Origin: Bacteroidota bacterium | GTDB taxonomy: Bacteria > Bacteroidota > Bacteroidia > Flavobacteriales > Flavobacteriaceae | Length of the DNA stretch: 64,000 nt | Assembly (NCBI GenBank): GCA_027621175.1 | Contig: JAQCCM010000002.1 | Location: 1-64,000 of the forward strand | Reading direction: 5' to 3' | Part shown: one piece after another, positions 56,163 to 64,000 of the stretch | How the letters are laid out: every line of letters starts with the position of its first letter | Position numbering within the stretch: the stretch's first letter is position 1 | Translations under genes and position numbers: made by a program | The notes under the pieces: generated by a model | What the model saw: the letters and a program-made list of their open reading frames with translations, nothing else | The model's database searches: none | What the model was told of the DNA's origin: nothing

Positions 56163-57140
56163 TTGTCAAAACAACCGCAATTATCGGTCGTTATTCCATT
56201 TTTGGATGAAGCGGAATCTCTTCCCGAACTTTATGCTTGGATTGTTCGAGTACTAGAGGACGCCGCACTTTCCTTCGAACTCATATTGGTTGACGACGGA
56301 AGTACAGACACTTCTTGGTCTTGGGTGAAAGAAATCGCCGCTCAAGACAAACGTGTTCATGGCATCCGTTTTTTACGAAACTATGGCAAATCACAAGCAC
56401 TGCATGCTGGTTTTTTGCAATGCGCCGGAGAAGTCGTCTGTACTATGGATGCCGATTTACAAGATTCCCCTGAAGAATTACCTGATTTGTATCGTTTGAT
56501 TTCCAATGAGGATTATGACATGATTTCAGGATGGAAAAAGAAACGCTATGATTCCTTTTTGTTTAAAAACACACCCTCCAAAATTTTTAACTGGGCAGCG
56601 CGTAGAGTATCGGGTATTAAGCTACATGACTTTAATTGCGGACTTAAAGCTTACCGATTAGACGTTATTAAAACTATCGAGGTTTATGGTGAGATGCATC
56701 GCTACATTCCCGTATTAGTAAAGCAAGGCGGTTTTAATCGAATTGGGGAAAAGGTTGTGCAACATCAAGCGCGAAAATTTGGAAACTCTAAATTTGGTCC
56801 AGATCGATTTGTAAAAGGCTTTTTAGACCTAATAACGCTTTGGTTTTTAAATCGATTTGGACGCCGTCCGATGTATTTTTTTGGATTGATTGGCAGCATC
56901 ATGTTACTGTTAGGGTTTGGTTTTTCAATCTATTTGGGAATCGATAAGATTTTCGTTAACCCCTCTGGTAGGTTAATTGCTGACAGACCCCAATTTTACG
57001 TGGCACTCACTAACATGATTTTAGGAAGCCAGTTTTTCTTAGCAGGATTTATTGGCGAAATTATCGTTCGAAATCGCGATCACAAAATGCGATATAAAAT
57101 AAAGGAAACGATTAATCAAAACTCTAAAACGAATATGTAA
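56163..57140 (+). CDS. GT2 family glycosyltransferase (DPM1/GtrB-like)
   Basis: 325 residues starting with TTG at the base after the DUF4199 stop. Catalytic GT-A domain: SVVIPFLDEAESL, LVDDGSTDTSWS, FLRNYGKSQALHAGF, and CTMDADLQDSPEELP with the DxD-like acidic triad. Two C-terminal membrane helices (about 237-262 and 280-305) match polyprenyl-phosphate hexosyltransferases such as GtrB. It probably loads a sugar onto undecaprenyl phosphate for envelope glycans or protein glycosylation. Confidence 0.87.
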   Translation: MSKQPQLSVVIPFLDEAESLPELYAWIVRVLEDAALSFELILVDDGSTDTSWSWVKEIAAQDKRVHGIRFLRNYGKSQALHAGFLQCAGEVVCTMDADLQDSPEELPDLYRLISNEDYDMISGWKKKRYDSFLFKNTPSKIFNWAARRVSGIKLHDFNCGLKAYRLDVIKTIEVYGEMHRYIPVLVKQGGFNRIGEKVVQHQARKFGNSKFGPDRFVKGFLDLITLWFLNRFGRRPMYFFGLIGSIMLLLGFGFSIYLGIDKIFVNPSGRLIADRPQFYVALTNMILGSQFFLAGFIGEIIVRNRDHKMRYKIKETINQNSKTNM

Positions 57141-57162
57141 ATTTGCCCAGTAATCTAATTTC

Positions 57163-58869
57163 ATGAATACATCCTTTTTAGAACAAGCTGACGCTTGGCA
57201 AAAAGCACCTTTTGACCACGATACGCAACAAGCCGTTGCGGCACTAAAAAACAACCTAGAAGCACTCGAAGATGCTTTTTACAAAGATTTAGAATTTGGT
57301 ACTGGCGGAATGCGCGGCGTTATGGGTGTTGGCACCAACAGAGTAAATAAATATACTTTTGGACGTACCACACAAGGACTCAGCAACTACCTCAAAGCGC
57401 AGTTTCCAAAAGAAACACCACGTGTTGTTATTGGATTTGATTGCCGGCACAACAGTAAGGAATTGGCGCAAATTGTAGCAGATATTTTTTCAGCAAACAA
57501 CATTGACGTATTTCTTTTTAGTGATCTACGAGCAACTCCTGAGGTGTCGTTTGCTGTACGTCATTTAAAATGTCATTGTGGTATCGTCCTTACCGCTTCG
57601 CACAATCCTCCAGAGTATAATGGCTATAAAGTGTATTGGCAAGATGGTGGACAAATTGTACCTCCACAAGACGCTGGAATCATTAACGCAATTAACAACA
57701 CAACGTATCAAGATATACAATTTGATGCGCAACCCAATCGGATTCAATTTATTGATGAAAAAGTTGATGTAGCGTTTCAAAAAGCTTCTGTAGAAGTTGG
57801 GCGTATCGGAAACGGAAATCGAAGCGACATTAAAATTTTATTTACATCACTTCACGGAACCGCTATAACCGCTATTCCACAGGTGCTAAAGGCAGCAGGG
57901 TATGATAAGGTTACCATAATTGAAGATCAAGCTACGCCTGACGGAGATTTTCCAACAGTTAAATCGCCAAATCCGGAAGAACCCGAAGCACTCAAAATGG
58001 CTATGGAAAAGGCAGTTGAAATCGGTGCAGACATCGTCATTGGAACTGACCCAGATGCCGACAGATTAGGCATTGCGGTGCGAAACGAAAACAATGAACT
58101 GGAACTTTTAAACGGGAATCAGACCATGATTGCCATGACAGACTTTATCCTTAGCAAAGGTGGTTTTACAAAAAGTGACCATGCATTTGTAGGCTCCACC
58201 GTTGTTTCTACGCCGATGATGATTTCTTTGGCAAAACATTACGGCATCGAGTGCAAACTTGGTCTTACTGGCTTTAAGTGGATTGCACAGATGATAGCGC
58301 ATTACTCAAACCAAAAATGTCTTGGTGGAGGTGAGGAAAGTTTTGGCTATATGGTCGGTGATTTTGTCCGTGACAAAGATGCTGTTACGGCAGCTTTATT
58401 GGCGTGTGAGTTAACTGCAGAAGCCAAATCAAATGGGAGTTCCTTTTTCAATACGCTATTGGGCACTTACGAAAAACTTGGGCTCTATCAAGAAAGATTG
58501 GTTTCCTTGGTTAAAAAAGGAAAGTCTGGCGCAGCAGAAATTGAGCACCTTATGGAGGGTTTCAGAAACAATCCACCAAAAACATTAGATGGCAAAACAA
58601 TCACATATCTAGAGGATTACGCAACAGCAACACGGCATGATTTACAGTCGCAACAAAAAGAAACAATACCTTTGCCAAAAGCCAACGTATTGATTTTTAT
58701 TTCTGAAGACGGCACACGAGTGGCAGCACGACCAAGTGGTACGGAACCAAAAATAAAGTTCTATGTAAGTGTAAATACCGCTTTAGATTCGGCAGAAAAC
58801 TACAGAAAAACAAAAGCAGTTTTAGATCAGAAAATAAATCGTGTTTTGGCTGAATTAGGCATATCATGA
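57163..58869 (+). CDS. Phosphoglucomutase/phosphomannomutase (phosphosugar mutase)
   Basis: A 568-residue alpha-D-phosphohexomutase. The phosphoserine site is TASHNPPEYNGYKVYW, the Mg-binding loop DPDADRLGIAV, the sugar-binding loop GGGEESFGYMVGD and the phosphate-binding loop RPSGTEPKIKFY, all intact. The long form with the EFGTGGMRGVMG segment is the PgcA/Pgm2 type that interconverts glucose 1-P and 6-P. It lies 22 bases after the GT2 gene and overlaps the ABC gene by four bases. Confidence 0.93.
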   Translation: MNTSFLEQADAWQKAPFDHDTQQAVAALKNNLEALEDAFYKDLEFGTGGMRGVMGVGTNRVNKYTFGRTTQGLSNYLKAQFPKETPRVVIGFDCRHNSKELAQIVADIFSANNIDVFLFSDLRATPEVSFAVRHLKCHCGIVLTASHNPPEYNGYKVYWQDGGQIVPPQDAGIINAINNTTYQDIQFDAQPNRIQFIDEKVDVAFQKASVEVGRIGNGNRSDIKILFTSLHGTAITAIPQVLKAAGYDKVTIIEDQATPDGDFPTVKSPNPEEPEALKMAMEKAVEIGADIVIGTDPDADRLGIAVRNENNELELLNGNQTMIAMTDFILSKGGFTKSDHAFVGSTVVSTPMMISLAKHYGIECKLGLTGFKWIAQMIAHYSNQKCLGGGEESFGYMVGDFVRDKDAVTAALLACELTAEAKSNGSSFFNTLLGTYEKLGLYQERLVSLVKKGKSGAAEIEHLMEGFRNNPPKTLDGKTITYLEDYATATRHDLQSQQKETIPLPKANVLIFISEDGTRVAARPSGTEPKIKFYVSVNTALDSAENYRKTKAVLDQKINRVLAELGIS

Positions 58870-60689
58870 GTCCCATTTGGTACATATTACGCTACGCACT
58901 CCCCTATAAAGGATACATTGGATTAAACATTGTGTTTAATATTTTGTACGCTTTTTTCCATGCCATCTCTTTTATCGCACTATGGCCTATGCTTGAAGTG
59001 CTTTTTGGCAGTGAAAAAATACCAACTAAAAAACCTATGTATGAGGGTCTGGGGGAATTAATGAATTATGCCATGGATTTGTTTCGATATTCTGTGGAAC
59101 AATATGCCCAAGATGACGCGCTTAAAGCGCTTATGGTTGTTATTGGGGTGTTGTTAATTTCATTTTTCCTAAAAAATCTATTCAATTATTGTGCAATATT
59201 TTTTATTACTTACATGCGCAATGGTGTAGTTCAGGACTTGCAAAATGCGCTCTATGCAAAACTCATTTCGTTCTCTGCAAATTTTCATTCTGACAACAAA
59301 AAAGGAGATAGTTTATCGAGAATTACCGCGGATGTAAATGAAGTGCAAAGTTCATTCTTATCGGTAATTGAAATGCTGGTTCGCGAACCCCTAACCATAA
59401 TCTTTGCACTGGGGAGTATGTTTTTGATTAGTTCAAAACTCACCTTTTTTGTTTTAATATTTATTCCCATTGCAGGATGGCTTATTTCTATCATTGGGAA
59501 AACGTTAAAGTCACGCTCCGAAAAATTACAACGCGAGTTTGGCGAACTCCTTTCCTATGTAGAAGAGTCACTTACTGGAATTCCTATTATTCAGATATTT
59601 ACTGCTGAAAAGGCTTTTAACAAAAAGTTTTCGAGCATTACGAAAAGGGTATTCACTTTTGCCAACAATTTGATTCATCGCCAAAGTCTGGCTAGTCCCG
59701 TGAGTGAATTTCTTGGTATTGCCGTTTTTGGGGTTATTTTATATTTCGGAGGTCGGCTTGTATTGGTTGAGAAAACCCTCACTGGCGAGGCGTTTATCAC
59801 TTACCTTGGGCTTGCATACGGAGTTCTTACCCCTGCAAAATCGATTAGTAGAGCCATTTATAGCGTAAGGAAAGGAAACGCTGCTGCACAGCGAATCATG
59901 GAGTATTTGTTTTATAAATCAGATATACTATCACCCAAAAAACCTAAAAAACTTCCCGCCTTTTCAATAGAAATTTCGTTTCAAAATATTCACTTTAGTT
60001 ACGGAGAAGAAAAAGTGATTGAAAATCTTGACTTAACCATTCCCAAAGGAAAATCAGTGGCTCTTGTTGGGTCGTCAGGAAGTGGAAAGACAACTATTGC
60101 TAATTTATTAGCACGATTTTATGATCCGCAAAAGGGCAGCATCACCATAGATGGAGTGCCCACAAACGCAGTTGATTTGCATGAATTACGCACATTGTTT
60201 GGGTTTGTCACACAAGATGCTATACTTTTCCACGATACGGTAAAGAATAACTTACGTATTGCACGTCCAGATGCCACAGATGCAGAGCTTACCGAAGCTC
60301 TTACCATAGCCAACGCTGCTATATTTGTAGCGGAACTTCCACAAGGTATTGATACCATTATTGGCGATGCAGGGAACAAACTATCGGGTGGGCAAAAACA
60401 ACGTTTAGCCATAGCACGTGCTGTACTTAAAAATCCTCCAGTAATGATATTGGATGAAGCCACCTCTGCTTTGGATACCGAATCAGAAAAATTGGTGCAA
60501 GACGCACTTCAAAAAATGATGCAAAACCGTACTTCCCTCATTATTGCACACCGCTTATCTACCATAAAAAGTGCAGACGAAATTATAGTGCTGGACAAAG
60601 GAAACGTTCTTGAGCGCGGAACACATGACGCGCTTTTAGCTCAAAATGGAATGTATAAAAAACTGATTGAGCTACAATCATTTAATTAA
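58866..60689 (+). CDS. MsbA-like ABC exporter (fused permease and ATPase)
   Basis: A 607-residue half-transporter. Six-helix membrane domain (about 15-320), then the nucleotide-binding domain: Walker A GSSGSGKTT, signature LSGGQKQR, Walker B VMILDEATSALD and switch His in IAHRLSTIKS. It dimerises and probably moves lipids or lipid-linked glycans, in line with the neighbouring GT2 and mutase genes. It overlaps the mutase stop by four bases. Confidence 0.92.
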   Translation: MSPIWYILRYALPYKGYIGLNIVFNILYAFFHAISFIALWPMLEVLFGSEKIPTKKPMYEGLGELMNYAMDLFRYSVEQYAQDDALKALMVVIGVLLISFFLKNLFNYCAIFFITYMRNGVVQDLQNALYAKLISFSANFHSDNKKGDSLSRITADVNEVQSSFLSVIEMLVREPLTIIFALGSMFLISSKLTFFVLIFIPIAGWLISIIGKTLKSRSEKLQREFGELLSYVEESLTGIPIIQIFTAEKAFNKKFSSITKRVFTFANNLIHRQSLASPVSEFLGIAVFGVILYFGGRLVLVEKTLTGEAFITYLGLAYGVLTPAKSISRAIYSVRKGNAAAQRIMEYLFYKSDILSPKKPKKLPAFSIEISFQNIHFSYGEEKVIENLDLTIPKGKSVALVGSSGSGKTTIANLLARFYDPQKGSITIDGVPTNAVDLHELRTLFGFVTQDAILFHDTVKNNLRIARPDATDAELTEALTIANAAIFVAELPQGIDTIIGDAGNKLSGGQKQRLAIARAVLKNPPVMILDEATSALDTESEKLVQDALQKMMQNRTSLIIAHRLSTIKSADEIIVLDKGNVLERGTHDALLAQNGMYKKLIELQSFN

Positions 60690-60693
60690 TACT

Positions 60694-61908
60694 ATGCGCT
60701 TACATAAAAACTTAGTTTTGGCTGTACTTAACGGTCTGCATCAAATTTTTAACGAAGAAAAATATGCCGATAAGGTTGTGGCGCAAATACTCAAAAGAGA
60801 CAAACGCTGGGGAAGCCGTGACCGTGGCTTTATTGCAGAAACTTCGTATGAAATTGTACGTTGGAAACGTCTTTATGCCGCCATTGCAGAAGTTCAAGAA
60901 CCTTTAAATAGAGATGATTTGTGGCGCATTTTTGCTGTTTGGGCAACATTGCGTGGATATCCGTTACCCGATTGGAAACCTTTCGAAGGGACCCCCACAC
61001 GACGCATCAAAGGTAGATTTGAAACCTTGCGGAAAGAACGCAAATACCGGGAGTCAGTTCCAGATTGGCTAGACGAATTAGCAGTCAAATCGTTGGGTGA
61101 GAAAAAATGGGAAAAAGAGCTAGAGGCCTTAAATACAGAAGCCCCTGTGGTGCTCCGAGCAAACTCGCTTAAAATTCTTCCTAAATTACTTCGAAATGCA
61201 TTGCTTGAAGATAAAATAACCACACAATATCTATCAAAATATCCCGATGCATTGGTGCTTGATGAGCGTAGTAATGTGTTTACCACCGAAGCATTCCAAA
61301 AAGGACTCTTTGAGGTGCAAGACGCTGCCTCGCAATGCGTTGCGCCCTTTACGCAAGTGGAATCAGGCATGCGCGTGATTGATGCTTGTGCGGGTGCAGG
61401 CGGAAAATCGTTACACCTTGCTGCCCTGATGCAAAACAAAGGACAACTTATCGCATTGGACATCCATCAGTATAAACTCCGTGAGCTTAAACGTAGAGCA
61501 AAACGCGCTGGCGCACACAATATCGAAACGCGACTCATTGAAAACAATAAAATCATCAAAAAACTACACGAGTCTGCAGATCGAGTGCTTTTAGACGCAC
61601 CATGTAGTGGATTAGGCGTTTTGCGACGAAATCCAGATGCAAAATGGAAACTTAACCCTGATTTTATTGAGCGTGTTGTAGCCGAGCAGCAACAGATATT
61701 GACTCAATATGCACACATGGTAAAGCCTGGCGGAAAACTCATTTACGTTACCTGCTCCATCCTTCCGCAAGAAAACGAAGCACAAATTTCTGAATTCTTA
61801 ACAACAGATATTGGAAAATCATTTTCCCTTGAAAAAGAAAATCACTTTTGGCCATCAGTTCAAGGTTTTGACGGGTTTTATATGGCACGCCTAGAACGAA
61901 AGGCTTAG
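60694..61908 (+). CDS. RsmB/NOP2-type RNA (cytosine-C5) methyltransferase
   Basis: 404 residues from the ATG at 60694 (MRLHKNLVLAVL); an earlier in-frame start inside the ABC gene is less likely. An N-terminal helical domain precedes a SAM-fold: QDAASQCVAPFTQVESGMRVIDACAGAGGKSLHLA, LDIHQYKLRELKRRA, and the catalytic LLDAPCSGLGVLRRNPDAKW with Cys, plus TCSILPQENE with the second Cys. It methylates cytosine in rRNA or tRNA; the exact site (rRNA C967 by E. coli RsmB analogy) is not proved. Confidence 0.88.
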   Translation: MRLHKNLVLAVLNGLHQIFNEEKYADKVVAQILKRDKRWGSRDRGFIAETSYEIVRWKRLYAAIAEVQEPLNRDDLWRIFAVWATLRGYPLPDWKPFEGTPTRRIKGRFETLRKERKYRESVPDWLDELAVKSLGEKKWEKELEALNTEAPVVLRANSLKILPKLLRNALLEDKITTQYLSKYPDALVLDERSNVFTTEAFQKGLFEVQDAASQCVAPFTQVESGMRVIDACAGAGGKSLHLAALMQNKGQLIALDIHQYKLRELKRRAKRAGAHNIETRLIENNKIIKKLHESADRVLLDAPCSGLGVLRRNPDAKWKLNPDFIERVVAEQQQILTQYAHMVKPGGKLIYVTCSILPQENEAQISEFLTTDIGKSFSLEKENHFWPSVQGFDGFYMARLERKA

Positions 61909-61979
61909 TTTGTTGATAAATTAATATGTTTCGTTTATTTTTACAAGACTAATACCACAATTTCGTTCCAAAGTATCCC

Positions 61980-61987
61980 TATTTTTG
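61980..61987 (+). promoter_or_regulatory. -7 box of purL
   Basis: TATTTTTG is a full TAnnTTTG match, 17 bases before the purL ATG at 62005. No purine riboswitch was seen in this short leader. Confidence 0.55.
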
Positions 61988-62004
61988 TACTTTAATCATT
62001 GTGT

Positions 62005-64000
62005 ATGATTTGTTTTTTTGGTGACCCAAAACATCACCTTTACGTAGTTCAAAAAGAACTTCCCATATCTGAAGAAGATCAAAAAAAGCTGGAATGGCTT
62101 TTTAGCGGCTACCCACTACTTAGAAAATCGTTTGTACAAGGGGCACTTGTTGGACCACGTATTAATATGATTACTCCTTGGAGTACCAATGCCGTTGAAA
62201 TTTGTCACAATATGGGAATCAACGACATTATTCGCATTGAACAGTTTTGGGGTGATGAGCAAATGCATGCATTTGATGCTATGGTGCATCAGCGATTTAA
62301 AGAATTGGATCAGCATATTTTTGATACCAAGCGAACACCAGAGCCAATTAATCACATTGAAGATATTGCTGCATACAACGCACAAGAAGGTTTATCGCTT
62401 AGCAATGATGAGGTATCGTATTTGGAAACGCTGGCCAAGCGTTTGGGACGTTCGCTGACAGACTCCGAGGTATTTGGTTTTTCTCAGGTAAATTCAGAGC
62501 ACTGCCGTCATAAAATTTTTAATGGCACTTTTATTATCGATGGTAAAACAAAAAAGCAGTCGCTATTTGAGCTTATTAAAGAAACCTCGAAGAAAAACGG
62601 AGAGAATTTAGTTTCTGCCTACAAAGACAATGTCGCCTTTATCAAAGGACCAACGCTTGTGCAATTTGCACCTAAAAAACAAAACGTACCTGATTTTTAT
62701 GTAAAAAAATCATTTCTTTCTGTACTTTCACTGAAAGCAGAAACGCATAATTTCCCCACAACCGTAGAACCTTTTAATGGTGCTGCAACAGGATCTGGTG
62801 GCGAAATCAGAGATCGGTTAGCAGGTGGACAAGGCTCTATCCCCATGGCGGGAACTGCCGTGTATATGACCGCATATCCGCGCACCGAAGCCAACCGTCC
62901 TTGGGAACAGCTTGCACCACGTCCGTGGCTCTATCAAAATCCTGAGGATATTTTGATTAAAGCATCTAATGGAGCATCTGATTTTGGAAATAAATTTGGA
63001 CAACCTCTCATTGCTGGCTCACTGCTTACTTTTGAACATCACGAAAATGAACAAACGATTGGGTATGATAAAGTTATCATGCTTGCAGGTGGAATAGGTT
63101 ACGGAAAAATACAGCAAAGCATCAAAAAAACACCCAAAAAAGGCGATAAAATCGTGGTTATGGGTGGCGATAATTACCGCATTGGCATGGGTGGAGCTGC
63201 CGTATCATCGGCAGATACGGGTGCTTTTGAGTCAGGGATTGAGCTCAATGCAGTACAGCGCTCAAATCCGGAAATGCAAAAACGTGTTGCCAACACGATT
63301 AGAGCGGCAGTTGAATCGGATACTAATCCCATCGTTTCCATACACGACCACGGCGCTGGCGGGCACTTAAACTGCTTATCTGAACTTATTGAAGAGGTCG
63401 GTGGAACTATTGATTTAGACAAACTACCCGTAGGCGACCAAACCTTGTCAGCAAAGGAAATTATTGGAAATGAATCACAAGAACGCATGGGACTTATTAC
63501 CAATTCGCGTGGGCTTGAACAATTAAAACAAATTGCTGCACGAGAGCGCGCACCCATATTTGAGGTCGGGGAAATTAAGGATAATAACCACTTTGAAGTC
63601 ATTTCGGAAAAGAGCGGTCAATCACCCATAGATTTGGCACTTTCTGACTTTTTTGGAAAAACTCCAAAAACAATCATGGAAGATCACACAAGCGAAACGG
63701 CATATGCGGCAATACCACAGCCAAAATCGTTCGAGGAAAGTGTTGCGTGGTTATTACAGCTTGAAGCTGTGGCTTGCAAAGATTGGCTCACCAACAAAGT
63801 TGACCGCTGTGTTACAGGACGTGTAGCACAACAACAATGCATAGGACCACACCAATTGCCTTTGGCAAATTGCGGTGTAATGGCCCTCGATTTTGAAGGA
63901 ATTCACGGTATGGCAACTTCAGTGGGGCATGCACCACTTATAGGACTCATAGACGCAGGCTTGGGGAGTAAAAATGCTATCGCCAAAGCCTTGACTAACA
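62005..64000 (+). CDS. purL: Phosphoribosylformylglycinamidine synthase (partial, window ends)
   Basis: The ATG at 62005 (MICFFGDPKHHLYVVQ) opens a frame that stays open to the last base, giving about 665 residues of an expected 1,200-plus. It is the large single-chain PurL that makes FGAM from FGAR and glutamine. The N-terminal part is followed by the linker (SLTDSEVFGFSQVNSEHCRHKIFNG), then SLKAETHNFPTTVEPFNGAATGSGGEIRD, DILIKASNGASDFGNKFGQP and SIHDHGAGGHLNCLSELIEE. The glutaminase domain lies beyond the window. The start is inferred from the promoter box and the frame. Confidence 0.92.
   Translation, partial: MICFFGDPKHHLYVVQKELPISEEDQKKLEWLFSGYPLLRKSFVQGALVGPRINMITPWSTNAVEICHNMGINDIIRIEQFWGDEQMHAFDAMVHQRFKELDQHIFDTKRTPEPINHIEDIAAYNAQEGLSLSNDEVSYLETLAKRLGRSLTDSEVFGFSQVNSEHCRHKIFNGTFIIDGKTKKQSLFELIKETSKKNGENLVSAYKDNVAFIKGPTLVQFAPKKQNVPDFYVKKSFLSVLSLKAETHNFPTTVEPFNGAATGSGGEIRDRLAGGQGSIPMAGTAVYMTAYPRTEANRPWEQLAPRPWLYQNPEDILIKASNGASDFGNKFGQPLIAGSLLTFEHHENEQTIGYDKVIMLAGGIGYGKIQQSIKKTPKKGDKIVVMGGDNYRIGMGGAAVSSADTGAFESGIELNAVQRSNPEMQKRVANTIRAAVESDTNPIVSIHDHGAGGHLNCLSELIEEVGGTIDLDKLPVGDQTLSAKEIIGNESQERMGLITNSRGLEQLKQIAARERAPIFEVGEIKDNNHFEVISEKSGQSPIDLALSDFFGKTPKTIMEDHTSETAYAAIPQPKSFEESVAWLLQLEAVACKDWLTNKVDRCVTGRVAQQQCIGPHQLPLANCGVMALDFEGIHGMATSVGHAPLIGLIDAGLGSKNAIAKALTN

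Noticed and set aside
60894-61463. A 189-aa open frame antisense to the RNA methyltransferase gene
   Set aside because: The sense strand encodes a complete, motif-rich methyltransferase; the antisense product has no recognisable domain.
62116-62385. Minus-strand open frame inside purL
   Set aside because: purL is continuous on the plus strand through this interval with conserved motifs.

Overview
The window is a stretch of a Bacteroidota chromosome, almost certainly Flavobacteriaceae and probably marine. The evidence is an AT-rich sequence, many promoters with the Bacteroidota -7 box TAnnTTTG shortly before start codons, weak or absent Shine-Dalgarno sites, a type IX secretion (T9SS) sorting tail on a laminarinase, DUF4252, DUF4199 and DUF5683 proteins, a large two-part signal peptidase I, and a typical flavobacterial gene order (udk-divIC, parA-parB-DUF5683-dapB-lepB-wbqC, rpsF-rpsR-rplI). 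No prophage, IS element, CRISPR array or defence locus was seen. Most of the window is core genome; accessory or decaying DNA is limited to about 1-5,130 and 26,300-30,450.

Layout. 1-5,130: the 3' end of a tRNA, scattered tRNA-like debris, a chimeric ORF joining the start of a BaiN/HI0933-type flavoprotein to the end of a CodB/NCS1-type permease, an arginase, and two adjacent secreted-protein genes on the minus strand (a GH2 glycosidase and a small protein), each broken by one +1 frameshift. 5,270-12,810: udk, divIC, a dienoyl-CoA-reductase-like SDR, parA/parB, DUF5683, dapB, lepB, wbqC-like and a VOC protein. 12,814-13,105: RNase P RNA on the minus strand. 13,179-14,927: dnaX, with a ten-A slippery tract. 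14,951-21,757 (minus): pyrR-pyrB-STAS-like-rnz-pdxH-sixA-ppk1-ppx, linking pyrimidine control, tRNA processing, vitamin B6 and polyphosphate. 21,857-26,192: a small membrane protein, an asparaginase lipoprotein, then beta-carbonic anhydrase with a SulP transporter (likely bicarbonate). 26,316-30,449: a 1,377-residue modular GH81 laminarinase.

30,802-40,299: a small HTH regulator, hisS, the S6-S18-L9 operon, priA, a BrkB-like protein, rlmH, an XTP pyrophosphatase, a CarboxypepD_reg-like protein and purB. 40,296-42,293 (minus): an ECF sigma factor, a probable anti-sigma factor and two DUF4252 envelope proteins. 42,411-46,809: an S41 protease, a TonB-dependent receptor controlled by a cobalamin riboswitch, a divergent ECF-transporter S-like protein and a VOC protein. 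46,820-55,573: rmuC, a carB without the allosteric domain, rpmH, a small membrane protein, an alpha/beta hydrolase, a small GNAT-like protein, mtaB, a GlmU-like protein and rpmE2. 55,656-64,000: DUF4199, a GT2 glycosyltransferase, a phosphosugar mutase, an MsbA-like ABC exporter, an RsmB/NOP2-type RNA methyltransferase and purL, cut by the window end.

The most notable non-routine signal is in dnaX. An A10 tract containing an in-frame A_AAA_AAG heptamer lies just after the clamp-loader domains, and stop codons follow almost at once in both other frames. This is the arrangement used by E. coli and Thermus to make the short gamma subunit. The other main observations are the deletion-type chimera near the tRNA end, the paired frameshifts in the GH2 locus, and the riboswitch-linked B12 uptake pair. 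No clearly new multi-gene system was found.
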